Positions 47,190 to 59,800 of a stretch of DNA of 64,000 nucleotides are shown here, one piece after another. Position 1 is the stretch's first letter. Each line of letters starts with the position of its first letter. The translations under genes were made by a program, and so were the position numbers. The stretch comes from Amborella trichopoda (taxonomy: Eukaryota > Streptophyta > Magnoliopsida > Amborellales > Amborellaceae), in assembly GCF_000471905.2 (NCBI RefSeq), contig NW_006499364.1, forward strand, positions 3,448,357 through 3,512,356, given 5' to 3'. The notes under the pieces were generated by a model. That model saw only the letters and a list, made by a program, of their open reading frames with translations, was not told where the DNA came from and made no database searches.

Positions 47190-48060
47190 TGATCTAGGTG
47201 CACGACCCTAAAATGCATGGTCCAAACTATATGACCCCAAACTGTAGTGGAGGCCTAATTACACGACCTTAAACTGCATGTTCCTAGCTGCATGACTTTA
47301 AATTGCATAGTCATGGTCCGAGCTACAAGACCTTAAAACTGTAATGCACGTCCCTGTTGCAAGACATTAAAACATGGGACAAATAGTCCATTCATATGAT
47401 TTTAAACTGTGAAATGGATGCACCTCTTCACTAGATGTATTCCACCACTATCCCCAGTAGGTTTGCATCTGTGCCCCGGCCTGTCATTCTCAACAGAGTT
47501 ACATGCATACCATTGCTCATTATCCCCTTAGAGTCATAGTTACCCCATTAATCCCCAGTGGGTCCGCTTCTCACCGAGCCACTGTCTCTATCCTGTACAA
47601 AGCCTTAGTTAAATGGAAACCTACTTAAATAGTCTAGATGCAAGACCCTAAGCTGCATGGTCCAAACTATATGACCCTAAACTGTAGCGAAAGTCTAGTT
47701 GCACGAACTTAAACTGCATGGTCCTCGTGGGATGACTTTAAGTTGCATAGCCACAGTCCAAGTTATATGACCTTAAGGCATAGTGCACGTCCTGACCGCA
47801 TTACGTTAAAAGGCTTAGCACAAACTATATGACCCTAAACTATAGCAGAGCACAACCTCAAATTGCATGGTCCTAACTGCATGACTTTAAAAGGCATAGC
47901 CACGATCAAAGCAAAATGACCTTAAACCATAGTGCACGTCCTGGCCGCATGACGTTAAAAGGCTTAGCATCATGGTCCAAACTATATGACCTTACCAAGC
48001 TATATGACCTTAAAAACTGTAGTGCATATCTTAGCAGCATGACGTTAAACTGCTTTGCAC
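47190..48060 (+). repeat. GTTTAAGGTCAT array in U3 of E6 (inverted relative to the window)
   Basis: ATGACCTTAAACTGTAGTGCA, CATGGTCCAAACTATATGACC and GCATGACTTTAAATTGCATAG alternate at about 33 bp. An insert with CCCCAGTGGGTCC-type motifs (47400-47620) corresponds to 16100-16600 in E2. Confidence 0.8.
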
Positions 48061-48937
48061 AGGTCCAGGAGGCATCACCTTAAAATTTTCCACACAAGCG
48101 CGCACACGCTCTTTACGTGCATCGGCACGCCTACCTTCCTTAACTAACTTGTTCGTGTATGTGCACCACCTTCGTCACTTCCCCAGTGGATCCATTTCCC
48201 CTTACAATGGTCACTATTCCCCAGCTGAAACTACTCACAAAATGGGAAATTACTCCACCCATACTCGCTATCAGCCAATGAGTCACCACTATCCACCTCT
48301 CATTTCCCCAAAGTGAGTATAATCACAACCATACTCACTCTATGGCCTCTACAGACTGCTATTCATCACCACCATGGTCCAACTGTATGACCTTAAATTG
48401 TAGTGCATGTCCATGATGATAAACTGCTTCGCACAGGTCCCGAAGGCATGACCCTAAACATGCCTTCACAAAAAAATAAGAAAAAAATAATGGGCATGGT
48501 GTATACCTGGATAAGGGAACGCCATGAGTGAAAATGACGGACGGACATGGTCACGAAACCATGAGTAAAAGAGTTCCATGAGAATAAAAACCTGGGCACA
48601 ATGAAAACTTGAAAGGGCCCCATGAGCAAAAACAGATGAAAAGGGGTGGACATGTCAACAAGGTCATGGGTAAAAGAGCCAAAAACTAAAGGAGGTTGGT
48701 GAAAACCATCTTTACGGTGCCGGTCCCCTAGTCCAAGTGAAATCCCACAAAGGGCGCTTAGACCAATAAAGCAGGTTGTTGTAACATCACGGCCTCAGCC
48801 TGCACCCAATTGCCAAGCTGGCGTAATTTTGGCTAAGAAGGTCCACACGAAATATTCAGCTGTCATCATAACACAAGAAGGCTCACCCGGGAGTGTGAGC
48901 CTCACAAGCTCTCCGAAATACCAAAATAAAAAAGAGT

Positions 48938-49490
48938 CCTTAAGGGTGAGGACGATGAATAAAAGATCCCTCAAAAACAAAAAGAGTCCTTGAGGGTGCA
49001 GACGATGACTGAAAGATCCCTCAAAAAATAAGAAGATTCCTTAAGGGACAGGACAATGATTGAAAAATCCCTCTAAAAATAAGAAGAGTCTTCGAGGGTG
49101 AGGATGATGATCGAAAGATCCCTCCAAAAGCAAGAAGAGTCCTTGAGGGCGAGGAAGATGACCGAAAGTTCCCTTAAAAAACTAGAAGAGTCCTTGAGGC
49201 TGAGGACGGTGACCGGAAGATCCCTCCAAAAACAAAAAGAGCCGTTTAGGGTGAGGACAATAACCAAAAGATCTCTCTAAAAATAAGAAGAGTCGTCAGG
49301 AGTGAGGACGATGAGCGAAATATCCCTCCAAAAACAAGAAGAGTCTTTGAGGGTGAGGACGATGACCGAAAGATCTCTCCAAAAAGAAGAAGAGTCCTTG
49401 AGGGTGAGGACAATGAATAAAAGATCCCCCGAAATAAAAAAGAGTCCCGAGGGTGAGGATGATGAACAAAAGATCCCTCAAAAACACAAA
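48938..49490 (+). repeat. 51-bp minisatellite in U3 of E6, 11 units
   Basis: Units read AGAGTCCTTGAGGGTGAGGA, CGATGACCGAAAGATCCCTC, CAAAAACAAGA. Eleven copies of 49-51 bp are followed by degenerate pieces to 49640. E2 has only one or two units at the equivalent place (14535-14910), so the array expanded in the E6 line or contracted in E2. Confidence 0.85.
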
Positions 49491-51133
49491 ATGGCCCTCA
49501 AGTGTACCGTTTGATAGGGTGAGGATTGTAAATACCAATCTCTACATGTCGCAAACTCGTTTGATAGGGTGAAGACCTTAAAAACTAACTCCTACGGTCC
49601 CATGAGGGTGAGGACCTTGAAAAGATCCCTTAAAGTCTCTTCTCCCCCAAAGTCGCCATGGATGGATTTTTGACAAATGTGTCCAAACGTTTGAGCATCT
49701 TAATTATAGCATTGCGTGGATTTCTCCTCGACGTTCATGTGGTCTTGTGGCTAGGAAGAAAAAAGAAATAAAGCCAGAGGAAATTTTTCAAATGTTGTCC
49801 TTCTCGCTTCTCTTGAAGCACAACATTCGATGGGGCATGCTGTTTCAAGACATTTTTCAGCACCATGGGTCCCTGATGCAGAATAAAAAAGAGAAGTCGG
49901 TCAATAAAGCTTAACAAACAGTGGAAATTTTGGTAGTCTTAAAATGTCTCCAATACAGATCAAGAACTTCATAATGACTCCTAAAAGTCTCCTGCCAAGT
50001 TTCGTCGCATTCCGACATGTCTAGAGCAGTACAAACTAGAAACAGTTTCGGCAAAATCAACCTCTAGCACCTTGAAACAGACCCCTATAATTGGAACCCT
50101 ACTCTTAGAGCATCAAATAGCCATAGGACTACCGTCATTGGATCCGACACAATTGAAAACCTTTAAGGGTCAAATTTTAGCTTAAATGGACACTCTAGGA
50201 AGAAGTTATAGGTAAAAGACCGAAATAGGAGCAGCCACACACTATTCTCGTGTGGCCACCCTGCAACGAAACTCCATTAAAGCATAGTCACAAACAGTGA
50301 ACTTTCAACGTCCATATCTCCCTCATCAAAGATCGGATTGTGCTCAAACTTGTTTGAGCGTGTTCGTCTCAGCGAAACAAGTGTTTTGATATGTGGTACG
50401 TCCCGTGACGATGTCGGAGCAAGGAGAAAAGCTAAAGATTGAAGAAACATGCTGCAGAAAGTCAGCAGGACATCTACTCACTCGAGCAGCCAAATCACAG
50501 TGCCCACGTTTTTGATCAACTCAAGACCAATTGCATCACGTGCGTAAGTTCCATGGCTATCATTGGTCCAAACTCTGTGCATGATGAATGATTGGATTTC
50601 ACACAAGATCAAGGGGAAGTCACTACAGATTTCGACAGCCAGAATCCTAAATTCTGACCAAAGTCCAAGATTGCCCAAAACTTCGTTCGAGCACCAAATC
50701 GCGTCTCGTTTGTTGCAACACGATCGTGATAACATGCTCAGTACAATTCAGCGAAGGAATCGAAGAAAAACATCAAGATGAAGACGCACAACCAATCAAC
50801 AGTTTTCACAATCTATTCAAATTTCAAGTTACGTGATCATGCCTTTAAATTTTGATTCGTAGCTTAAAATTATTATCAAAATGACTGTAGCATCAGGCCT
50901 TGTGCAATGGAAATCATATTCTTTTCATTCGGATCCCAGATCATCAATGGATCATCTGCAAAGAACCAAGAACGTCCCTAGTGCTGAAAAAGGACTATTT
51001 TGAAATTTCTCCATTTTTTTGACAAAGGCAAATCAGTCATTTTGCACCCTATTTTTTTAAAAAATCAAATAAACATTAATTATTATCAATTAGGGTTAGT
51101 TCTGGGTAATCCACCCATGTTTTAGCCCTAATC

Positions 51134-51142
51134 TATATATAG
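51134..51142 (+). promoter_or_regulatory. TATA box of the E6 3' LTR
   Basis: TATATATAG precedes CTACCTCTCATTGAGAGG by a few bases and is shared in position with E1 and E2. It splits the LTR into a U3 of at least 4.4 kb and an R-U5 of about 1.8 kb. Confidence 0.65.
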
Positions 51143-51789
51143 ACGCTACCTCTCATTGAGAGGGGGGCTGAAAAAATCATTATATGAGGATTCAACTTTT
51201 GATCAATACAAATTAAGGCTTTCTTCTTGAGTTCTCTTGAGTGTGTCTTAGAGAGAGAAAGTTTAAAGTGATACCTCTCTTATCTTTGAGGTATTATCCC
51301 TCCCTTCCCTTCCTATCTCTCTTCAGTTTTTTTTTTCTCTTTTTCTCTCTCTTCTTTTTCTTTTTCTTGATTTTTCTTCTTCTTCTCTGTTAAGTCTTTC
51401 TTGGAGCCCATGCACGGCAATGGCAGTGTCGTGCATGCCTCTTTCTTTCTTCCCCGTCCGATGGTTTTGCAGGTCGTGCATGGCAATTGCAGTGCCATGC
51501 ACAAACATCTTTCTCTTTCCTTCTCTCTTCTTCGTCTCATTTCCTCAACATGGCTCGCACACGACATTAGTCGTTGTTGTGCATAACATCATCTGAAGGA
51601 GTGCACGATGCGCCGAGCTGTGCCCAAGAAGTGGGTCAGGCTCCTGTTTCGATTCCAGGATGGGTCTCATGCACGGCGATATGCATCGCCGACCGCGAAC
51701 CATCTCTCTTTCTTCTCACAGACTGCAGACGATGTTGCTCATCGTTGTCTGCAGGTGTAAGGGCAGACAACGATAGTCACCACCATCTG

Positions 51790-52060
51790 TAGACATGTCT
51801 TTGGCATCCCACACCTATCGTAGACGACGATGCTTACCGCCACCCGCGGGGGTTTCACCCATGCTTCGAGTCCATCGCAGATGGCGATGCTTATCGCCTC
51901 CCTCAAGGGTTTCACCTGTGCATCATGTCTATCACAGACGGCGATGCCTATCTCCTCCCACGAAGGGTCATGGTGATGTTTACCGCCATCCGCAGGCGTC
52001 TCTTTTGTGCTCTGTGCCCTTCGCAGACGACGATACTTGTCGGTGCCTCCGAAGGTTGTT
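51790..52060 (+). repeat. GATGGCGATGCTTATCGCC array in U5 of E6
   Basis: Units of 38-60 bp with the cores CGCAGATGGCGATGCTTATC and CTCAAGGGTTTCACC. The same array is present in the 5' LTR (36800-37080) and, inverted, in E1 and E2. Confidence 0.75.
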
Positions 52061-52979
52061 GCTGCCTTCCCATGTCACGGATGACGAGGGCCAGCACCGT
52101 CTACAGTTCATTGCTCACCCTTCAGCAGTGAGCAGCAGTGTCTAGTGTCCTTCAGGGGCCATGGAACTATTACTTCCTAGACATGGGCAGCGATGCCTAA
52201 CACCGCTAGGACCTTCCTACTCCTTCATCTCACATCTTCTCTCCACTCTCTACATTTCTCCTTTCTTCTTCCATTATTTCTTGACTAAAGGATAGACTCA
52301 GTTTAGCACTGTCATAACAATCTAGCTGTCAGGCAGTATTGTCATCGTGTTGGTCCAGAGTACCATGCGCATCTTGCTTCCACACCAAATTTGTACAGTC
52401 ATATCAGCCTTGGTTTCGAGTAGTATTGCCATCGTGCCTGTCTGAGTTAACATGCCCATCTTGCTACCACTCCGAGTCGGTCATTGTACTGGTCCAGCTA
52501 TCAAGCTAGTCTCGTTCCCTTGTCAGGTCTTCTTTTTGTTTCTCCTCTTAATTCAAATTCTCTTCTTTTACACCCTAACTTCTCATCTTCTCTGCTAACT
52601 GAATGTTCACATCTGTCCATGTTCACCTCAAGACAAGGGTGGGTCCCTCGGCCCACTTGTCTTGCAAATTAACCATGTTAGCGATTTGCAGAAAACAAAG
52701 AGTTTGTAGGTCAAGGGAGGCAATTCTGAACCAATTGAAACAGCTGGGGGGCATTCCGTCGTGATCTAAGAGGGCGCCCACACAAGTCAGCCCAAGTAAG
52801 TCATAAACACAAGTGAGTTTGATCCCCACCTCACGAATAAAATTCCTCTCTCATCAGTTGAGCACCTGTCCACTTTTTATGAACATGGTTCCCAAGAGAG
52901 CGGCCTCAAGTCCCGATTTTTTCGAACCCGAGACACTTGTCACTCGATCATCTTGATCTGAGATCGAGGCATCTGACCA

Positions 52980-53262
52980 GGGTGAACATTCCCCTCTTGA
53001 ATTGGAGTAGAAGTTGAATTAATGGATTCAAGAGGCATGTCCTTGTCCGATGCTGCAGTGGTAGCTTCAGGAGTCATTGGGTTGAAGTCCTGAATTGGCT
53101 CTATGTTAACACAAACTGGCACATTCACGATTATCTTCCCCTTGTCTTTGGATTCCATGATAAATGCTCAAAATCTTCAGCACTGAGATATCTCATGGCC
53201 CCACACCAGGTGGAATGGGCACCAGAGATCCTTGATACCATGAGCAAGATGCCTAGGTTATC
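52980..53262 (-). pseudogene. gag: gag scrap E7 with CHHC knuckle
   Basis: The minus strand reads CPFHLVWGHEISQC at 53180-53221, then IMESKDKGKIIVNVP, which aligns with knuckle 3 and the following YKFKVVVMEKVQKG of E6 gag. E6 therefore ends inside an older, oppositely oriented gag. The scrap stops near 53262, where E8 U3 sequence starts. Confidence 0.65.
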
Positions 53263-55100
53263 TTGAAGTGAGGGGGGTGTGATTGATGGTTTCTTTCTTG
53301 TGAATGATCATGTTTTTGTGCCCCGATAATAGGGTATTCTGCTACCGAGGAATTTTTCTTGAAATGTCGGTAAAAGCTGCCTTTGGAGGCGAGTGCTACA
53401 TCAACTTTCTTATTGGTCCAAGTTCCCTGGTGGGCTTTCACTTAGGTAAGGGAAGCGGTGTTGTAGAGACGGTTTTCACCAACCTCCTTTTTATTAGGCT
53501 CTTTTGCCCATGACCTGACGACCACGTTTGCTTTTTTTTATTTTCGTGCACGGTGCCCTTCCTGGTTTTCACTGTGCCTGATTTTTATTTTACGGAACAC
53601 TCTTACTCATGGTTTCGTGACCATGCCTATCCATTAATTTTACTCATGGTGTTCCCCTTTCGGGTTTACACCATGCCCATTTTTTTTGTTTTTGTGGGCG
53701 CGAGTTTAATGTTATGCTCTCGGGACCTGGGCAAAGAAGTTTAACCTCATGCGACCAGGACGTCCACTATAGTTTAAGGTCATACAGCTGGACCGTGATG
53801 GTGATGGATGATAGTCTGTGGAGGCCATGGAGTGAGCATGGTGATGGTTTGTCTCACTTTGAGGTGATCGCACGAGATCGTCTGTGAATGATTGATTGTG
53901 TTTGGATGGAAGGTGGATAATGGTGACCCACTAGCTGATAGTAAGTATGGATGATGGAATAGCTCACCGTGGTTTAGTGAGCATGGGGAATGTTGCGAGT
54001 TCTTGAAGGTTATGGCGATGGACTCAATGAGGGGGAAATGGAGATGGTGTGGACGTGTATGGAGGCATGTTTTAGGTCATGCCACCTGGACCTGGGCTGA
54101 GTAGTTTAACGTCATGCGGTCAGGACGTGCACTATAGTTTATGGTCATACAGCTGGACCTTTATGAGAAGCAGTTTATCTTCATGCGATCAGGGTGTGCA
54201 CTATAGTATATGGTCATACAGCTGGCCCTTTGTGTGGAGCAGTTTGTCATCATCTGGCTAGGGCATGCACTATAGTTCAGGTTCGTATAGCTGGACCATT
54301 GTGTGAAGCAATTTACTGTCATGCGACATGGACGTGCACTATAGTTTAGGGTCATACAGCTGGATTGTTGTGCAAAGCAGTTTAATGTCATGTGGCCAGG
54401 ACGTGCACTATAGTTTTGGGTCGTACAGCTGGACCATTGTGCGAAGCAGTTTAACATCATAAGGTCTGGACATGCACTATAGTTTAGGGTCGGACAACTG
54501 GATTATAGTGCGAAGTAGTTTAATGTCATGCGGTAAGGACGTGCACTATAGTTTAGGGGCATATAGCTGGACCGTCTGTGAGTCAACATGTATGTGGGAC
54601 ACCAATGAGAGGTGGACTCACTAGGGGATGTGGAACGGCTGAAGCTCCATGAGGAATGGGCCTGTGGATGGTGTCTGACTCACTTGGGATGAAAATGTCT
54701 GACGTCATTTAGGGGCAGTGGGTTCAGGTGGTGAAGGTGGCCCAGCGAGGGATGGGACTAAAAAGTGAACGCGCTCGGCGGCGATCCGTGGGGATCAGGT
54801 GCACTCACCAGCTAAGTGCTCATGGCAGTGATGTGTGAGTGGAAGCGTGCATGATGGTGAACATCTAGGCGCGCATGTCAGTGAAGCGTGCACAGCGGTG
54901 AACATCAAGGTGGGCACGACGGTATATTCCGCACAATGGTATAGTGCACACATCAGCAACTAAGATGAGAACACGCTCGGCGGTGACATGTGGAAATCAG
55001 GGGTGCATGGCAGCAGCATGCAACGAGAGATGCGCTCAGCGGTCGCAGGTGATGGAGGATGCGCGGCAGTAACATGGTGAGGTTTGGGAACGTGCCTAAA
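53263..55100 (-). mobile_element. U3 portion of the E8 3' LTR
   Basis: GGTTTTCACCAACCTCCTTT at about 53470 and the following CCATGACCTGACG block match E5 at 30640 and E2 at 15140. After this come the GTTTAAGGTCAT array and a GC-rich array with GCGCTCGGCGGCGA (54760-55070). The U5 and R parts are missing at the left, where E7 adjoins. Confidence 0.65.
54090..54590 (-). repeat. 67-bp minisatellite in U3 of E8
   Basis: About seven regular units: AGTTTAACGTCATGCGG, CAGGACGTGCACTATAGTTTA, GGGTCATACAGCTGGACC, TTGTGCGAAGC. These are dimers of the 33-bp unit seen in E2. Confidence 0.85.
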
Positions 55101-55188
55101 CCCGACTCATCCCGGCTCATCACTGCTTGGCCTTTCGAACTTGAGTGGAATTTTCACCTTGTGTGGGGCAATCTCGGGAAGCCCCCAC

Positions 55189-56575
55189 TATAAAAGGGGG
55201 TAAACCCCTTTTACCATTTTACTTTAGTAAAAATTTGAGAATTTTTCTTAAACAGCAGCACAAGGATTCCGATGAGGGCACATCATATCGGAGAAGCTTT
55301 TGGTCGAGGAGCTCGAGCATTGTCGAGCAAGTTCCGGTGGAGAGGTTCTGTCAAGAAGGCCCTGTAAGAGGAGTAGCCGGGAGTACCCACAGGAGTTGTC
55401 TGCGAAAGTAAGTATCTACAGGAAGATATTGGGTGTTTTCAAACGGGCGGTTTGTTTTCCGACAAATTCTTGGAGGAGCAGGTTTATGGCGAGAAGGTTT
55501 GCGGCAATCTTCAATAGGTTGTTGATGGTTTTACTTCGCGCCAGGGAGAGGGAAAGGTAGCACAGTGAACCGTAATATGTTTCACGCAAGTTCCAAGAAT
55601 TTCCAGCAAAGGAAGCTGAGAGGTCATGGTGAGGTAAAGGGTCGGAGTCGTGAGCAGTCGAGGTCTCACACGCAACCGAAGGGTCGCAGGTAGCCAAAAG
55701 GCAGCGAGTAGCCATGGGGTCACAAGAAACCGAAGGGTCATGTGAAAACACATGGCGGGTGAGCATTTGTAAGCACACTTGTTAAATAATTAAGCATGGC
55801 AGCGAATGCATTCGGCAATGATCATGCATGGTAATGATCGTGCATGGCAATGGTCATGCACGGTAGTGATCGTGCACGACAGTGAACGCTCGCCACATAC
55901 ACAACAGTTATCAGGCTCGGCAGTGAACGTGGATTGCAATAAACACACACGGTGGTTTTCGTGCTCGACAGTGAGCACGCTCGACAGCTTAGCATGCTTG
56001 GCAGTAAATACGCACAACAGCTTCAAGTACTCGACAGTGATCACGCACGGTAGCTTAGCGTGCTCGGCAGCTTGGACCATTACTCAACAGGAGAAGTTCA
56101 CATATTTGCTGGCAAGACCTTATGAGAGCATTCCTTCAATGGACTTTTTGAGAGTTGGGGACTTTGAAACTCTTAACTCAGTTAGGGGAAATCTCATCTA
56201 GTTTGCAGAGTTTTTTCGAAGCCAAATCCTCATACACAATTGTGAACTCCATGTTGTTCTGTGGAAGGGAACTTACTGTGAACATAGCATGCTCTCCATT
56301 CCTTGCCAAAGAAGTCTTATTTGTATCTTTGATATAATTGATCTAAAGCACTTCTCCGTTCCTCTAATGCTAGAGCGACACTGGTGATTAACTACTCCCT
56401 ATTCCTCAGATGCAAGAGCAAAGATGATGATTAACTGCTTCTCTCTTCCTCAGATGCAAGAGCAACACCGACACCCCCTCGCACTCCATAGGGTTGAAAT
56501 TTTAAGATTTCGCACTTGTAGTGAATAAGTTCCATTTGTAACTGGTAGCCTACTTTAATGAAAAGTTTTGTTTGT
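55189..56575 (+). promoter_or_regulatory. Possible antisense transcription unit at the 3' end of E8
   Basis: TATAAAAGG (55189-55197) with GGGTAAACCCC starts the stretch. It ends in TTTGTAACTGG and TTTAATGAAAAG (56535-56563), a plant-like 3' end signal. The unit runs opposite to E8 and lies between the E8 LTR and the E8 integrase end. The first 370 bases hold two short overlapping frames (55145-55411 and 55300-55560) with basic, Ser-rich translations that I do not recognise. A GATCATGCA-type array fills 55790-56090. Tat-lineage elements are known to carry extra antisense ORFs in this interval, which makes the idea reasonable but unproven. Confidence 0.35.
55790..56090 (+). repeat. CGGCA/CATGATCGTGCA minisatellite
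   Basis: About 15 units of 19-22 bp, such as GTAATGATCGTGCATGGCAA and GCTCGACAGTGAGCACGCTC. Confidence 0.75.
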
Positions 56576-56634
56576 TTGCATTGATTGTCTCCACTTTTCT
56601 TTCATGTTATTACCTCCGCATATTCTGTATAGTA

Positions 56635-56810
56635 AGTTTACCAAGACTTGAAGGTATGTTTAGGTCTTACTTTGAAGACCATAGTAGTGGTGTGTTTTTA
56701 AAGTCATACACCAAGACTTGAAGGCATGTTTAGGGTCTTACCTTCAAGACCATGAGGGCGGTGTGTTTTTAGAGTCACACATTAAGACTTGAAGGCATGT
56801 TTAAGTTTCG
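56635..56810 (+). repeat. Tandem units of about 72 bp downstream of E8 pol
   Basis: CAAGACTTGAAGGCATGTTTA, GGTCTTAC, AAGACCAT, GTGTGTTTTTA occur two and a half times between the integrase stop (56823) and the antisense 3' end signal. Confidence 0.8.
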
Positions 56811-56822
56811 AGATCTTAAGGT

Positions 56823-59800
56823 TCACGGGTAATACCTTTTTAGGTAATGTCCATTGATAGAGGGCATCGCATCCTTCCGATCAGGATGAGTGAATCTATA
56901 AGCTCCATTTGGGGACACCTTTTGATTATATAAGGCCCCTCCCACTTCTGTTCAAACTTTCATTTACATAGCCCATGCATGATGATTGGCTTTTTACTGC
57001 TAGAGCCAAGTCACCACGAGGGAATGAACAGACTTTGTCTGACTTCTTAAAAGCCCTCTTCATCCTCCCTTGATGGAGTTCAAGGTTCTGCTGAGTTTCC
57101 AGTCTTTTATCATCAAGTGCATCTAATTCTTGATAACATAACTTGACCTGTTCATCATCTATCATGCCATGATGCATGGTGATGCAAAGTGATGGAAGTT
57201 GGATCTCGAGGGCTGGTACCGCCTCACTTCCATAAACTAAAGACTATGGAGTAGAATCGGTGGCACTCCGAGTTGTGGTCCGATAAGCCCATAAAGCTTC
57301 AGGAAGCTTCTCATGCCAATTTTACCTCATCTTTGACACTGATATTCTTAGAACTGCAAAGGGTCCTTATTGAAGGCTTCAGCTAAACCATTTTCTCGAG
57401 GATGGTAGATAGTTGAGTATTTCCACTCAAAGCCAAATTGGTTAGCCAAGCAGTCAATGTGCTGGATTTTGAACTGGGGTCCATTATCGGATATGATCTG
57501 GTCATGCACACCAAATCGGTAAATGATGTGATGTCGTACAAAGTTGGCTACTGATTCTCCGAGGACATGTTTGAGTGGGATCGCTTTAACCCATTTAGAG
57601 AAGTAATCCGTGGCGGCTAGGATGAAGGTATGACCCAATGTTGTGGGAGGGTTGGTGGGTTCAACAATATCCATACCCCACTATGAGAAGGGCCAAGACA
57701 TCACTATGGGATGCATAGGCTATGGTGATTGGTGAATGAGGTTTGAATGTATCTAACACATCTGACATCTTTTAGCATAGGTCAACGAACCTATGACCAT
57801 GACGGCCAGTAATACCCCAACCTATGTATACATTCATAGAGCTTAGGGCCGGACTGATGAAGACCACAGATCCCGGAGTGCACTTCTTTTGGGACTCGCT
57901 TTTCTTCTTTTGTGTCAACGCATCGAAGAAGGATATCGTCAAAGGATCGTCGAAAGAAAGCATCTCTTTCAAGAAGAGTGTATTTGGTGGACACTCTTCG
58001 TATACTGTTGCACTCAATGCGATCATCTGACAGCCGACCGTGTTTAAGAAAGTTAATTATTGGCTCCCTCCAATCCTCAACTTGTTCGATCTACGAACAA
58101 ATTGGATCAAAGATCTCCTCTTCTTGTCTCTTGGACTTATTGCCTTGGGCCTGTTTTGCCTTCTTTTCAACTTCGAGAGCATCCTTAGCAACTGGGAGTG
58201 CCCCGAATGGGTGACGACATTCTAAGAAAATAATCCTTTCATCATCTCCATCTAAGTCTCGAACCAGCTCAATGGGCCTCCACTCTGCTACCCTTATAAG
58301 AATGTGTTCCTTCGAGGAGGTTTGAATAGTGGCATCGAGCCTAGCAAGAGCATCATCCTTGGAATTCAGTTTTCTAGGGATGTGCCCTAAAGGAAAATCA
58401 TCGAGGTTAGCCATAAAATATTTTGTAGTTTCATGATAAGGCTTGAGACTATCTTTTTTCACATTATATATCCCCTTGAGCTACGATATTACCTATTTGG
58501 AGTCGCTAAAAATGGCTAACCGCTTCAGTTTTAGGTCTAAGGCGACTTCGAGCCCTACTATGATTGCTTGATATTCAGCCTCATTGTTCAAGTTGGCCTT
58601 TGCGAGGGAGAAGGATAAGGGAATGATGCCATCTAGAGGGCTCAAAAACATTATGTCAGTACCACCTCGTTCAGACTGAAAAGCTCCATCAAAGTACATC
58701 TTCCAACCATATATTGGTTCAACGTAAAATAATTCTTTATCAGGGAGGTCACTTGACAGGGGAGATTCTGCAGGTAAAAGATGTGCTGCCAAGAAATGAG
58801 CCAGGGCTCGGCCCTTAACGGCTTTTTACGGTACATACTTGATGCTGAATTCCATTAACAACAGCACCCATTTAGCCAAGTGCCCTGACCGACAAGGGTG
58901 CATTATGAGGAACTTGATGGGGTCAAATCTTAAAATAAGCTACACCTCATGATCGAGTGGATAATAGCAGAGATTTTGGACCACAAAGATCAGTGTCAGA
59001 CACATTTTCTCGATTGGTGGGTAATTCTTTTCAGCCCCTTGCATATTGCGGCTGAGGTTGTATAGAGCAGTTTCTTTCCCTCCCTCATTATTTTGTGCCA
59101 AGAGGGACCAAGTGACTCGTCAAGGATGGTCACATACAAAATGAGGGGCTTTCCTAACACTGGCATGGAGAGTACTGAGGGGCTTAGCAAATACTCTTAT
59201 CGTCCAAGGCTTCCTGACATGCCCCATCCCATATGAAAGGACAATCCTTCTTCAAAAGGTGTGAGAAAGGCTTGCAATGTCTTGAGAGATTGGAAATGAA
59301 TCTCCGAATGTAAGCGAGTTGTCGCTAAAGAGACCGAAGTTCTCAGAGTGTCATTGGTGGTGGCATTCCTTGAATTGCCTTGATCTTGATAGGCTCGATC
59401 TCCAATCCTCGATACCAGACAATGAACCCTAAAATGTTTCCTGAACATAGGCCAAAGGCATAGTTCAAGGGGTTCATATTGAGCTGATGAAAGCAGAGCC
59501 GCCTTAACATTCGCTCAAGGTCCTGCATGTGAACATCCTTCTTTTCGGATTTCACCACTAAATCATCTATGTAACACTCCACCTCTTTGTGTAGCATATC
59601 TTTGAAAATGGTGGTCATTGCTCGCTGATACGTAGCACCTGCATTCTTCAATCCAAATGGTATCATCGTGTAACAAAAGATCCCTTTGGGAGTTAAGAAG
59701 GCGGTTGCCTCTTCGTCCTCTGGCACCATCCTTATCTAATTGTACCCAGAATCTCCATCCATGAAGGAGAAGATTTGACAATGGGTTGTAGAATAGATAA

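Larger units (their letters stand above)
46741..52979 (+). mobile_element. 3' LTR of E6
   Basis: Ends CTGACCA at 52979, directly against foreign gag sequence. The start is not fixed and may lie up to 1.2 kb further left, so the LTR is at least 6.2 kb. In order it carries a CGTCGTGC array (46790-47000), the inverted GTTTAAGGTCAT array (47190-48060), the block equivalent to TTTTCACCAACC (48420-48720), a 51-bp array (48938-49490), the U3 block (49640-51120), TATA (51134-51142), a CT-rich run, the U5 arrays and the U5 end. All parts occur in E2 in reverse orientation, which confirms the LTR assignment. Confidence 0.8.

Noticed and set aside
54090-54590. CRISPR-like regular array with GTTTAA cores
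   Set aside because: The units are tandem and continuous, without unique spacers, and the setting is a plant LTR retrotransposon. It is a minisatellite.
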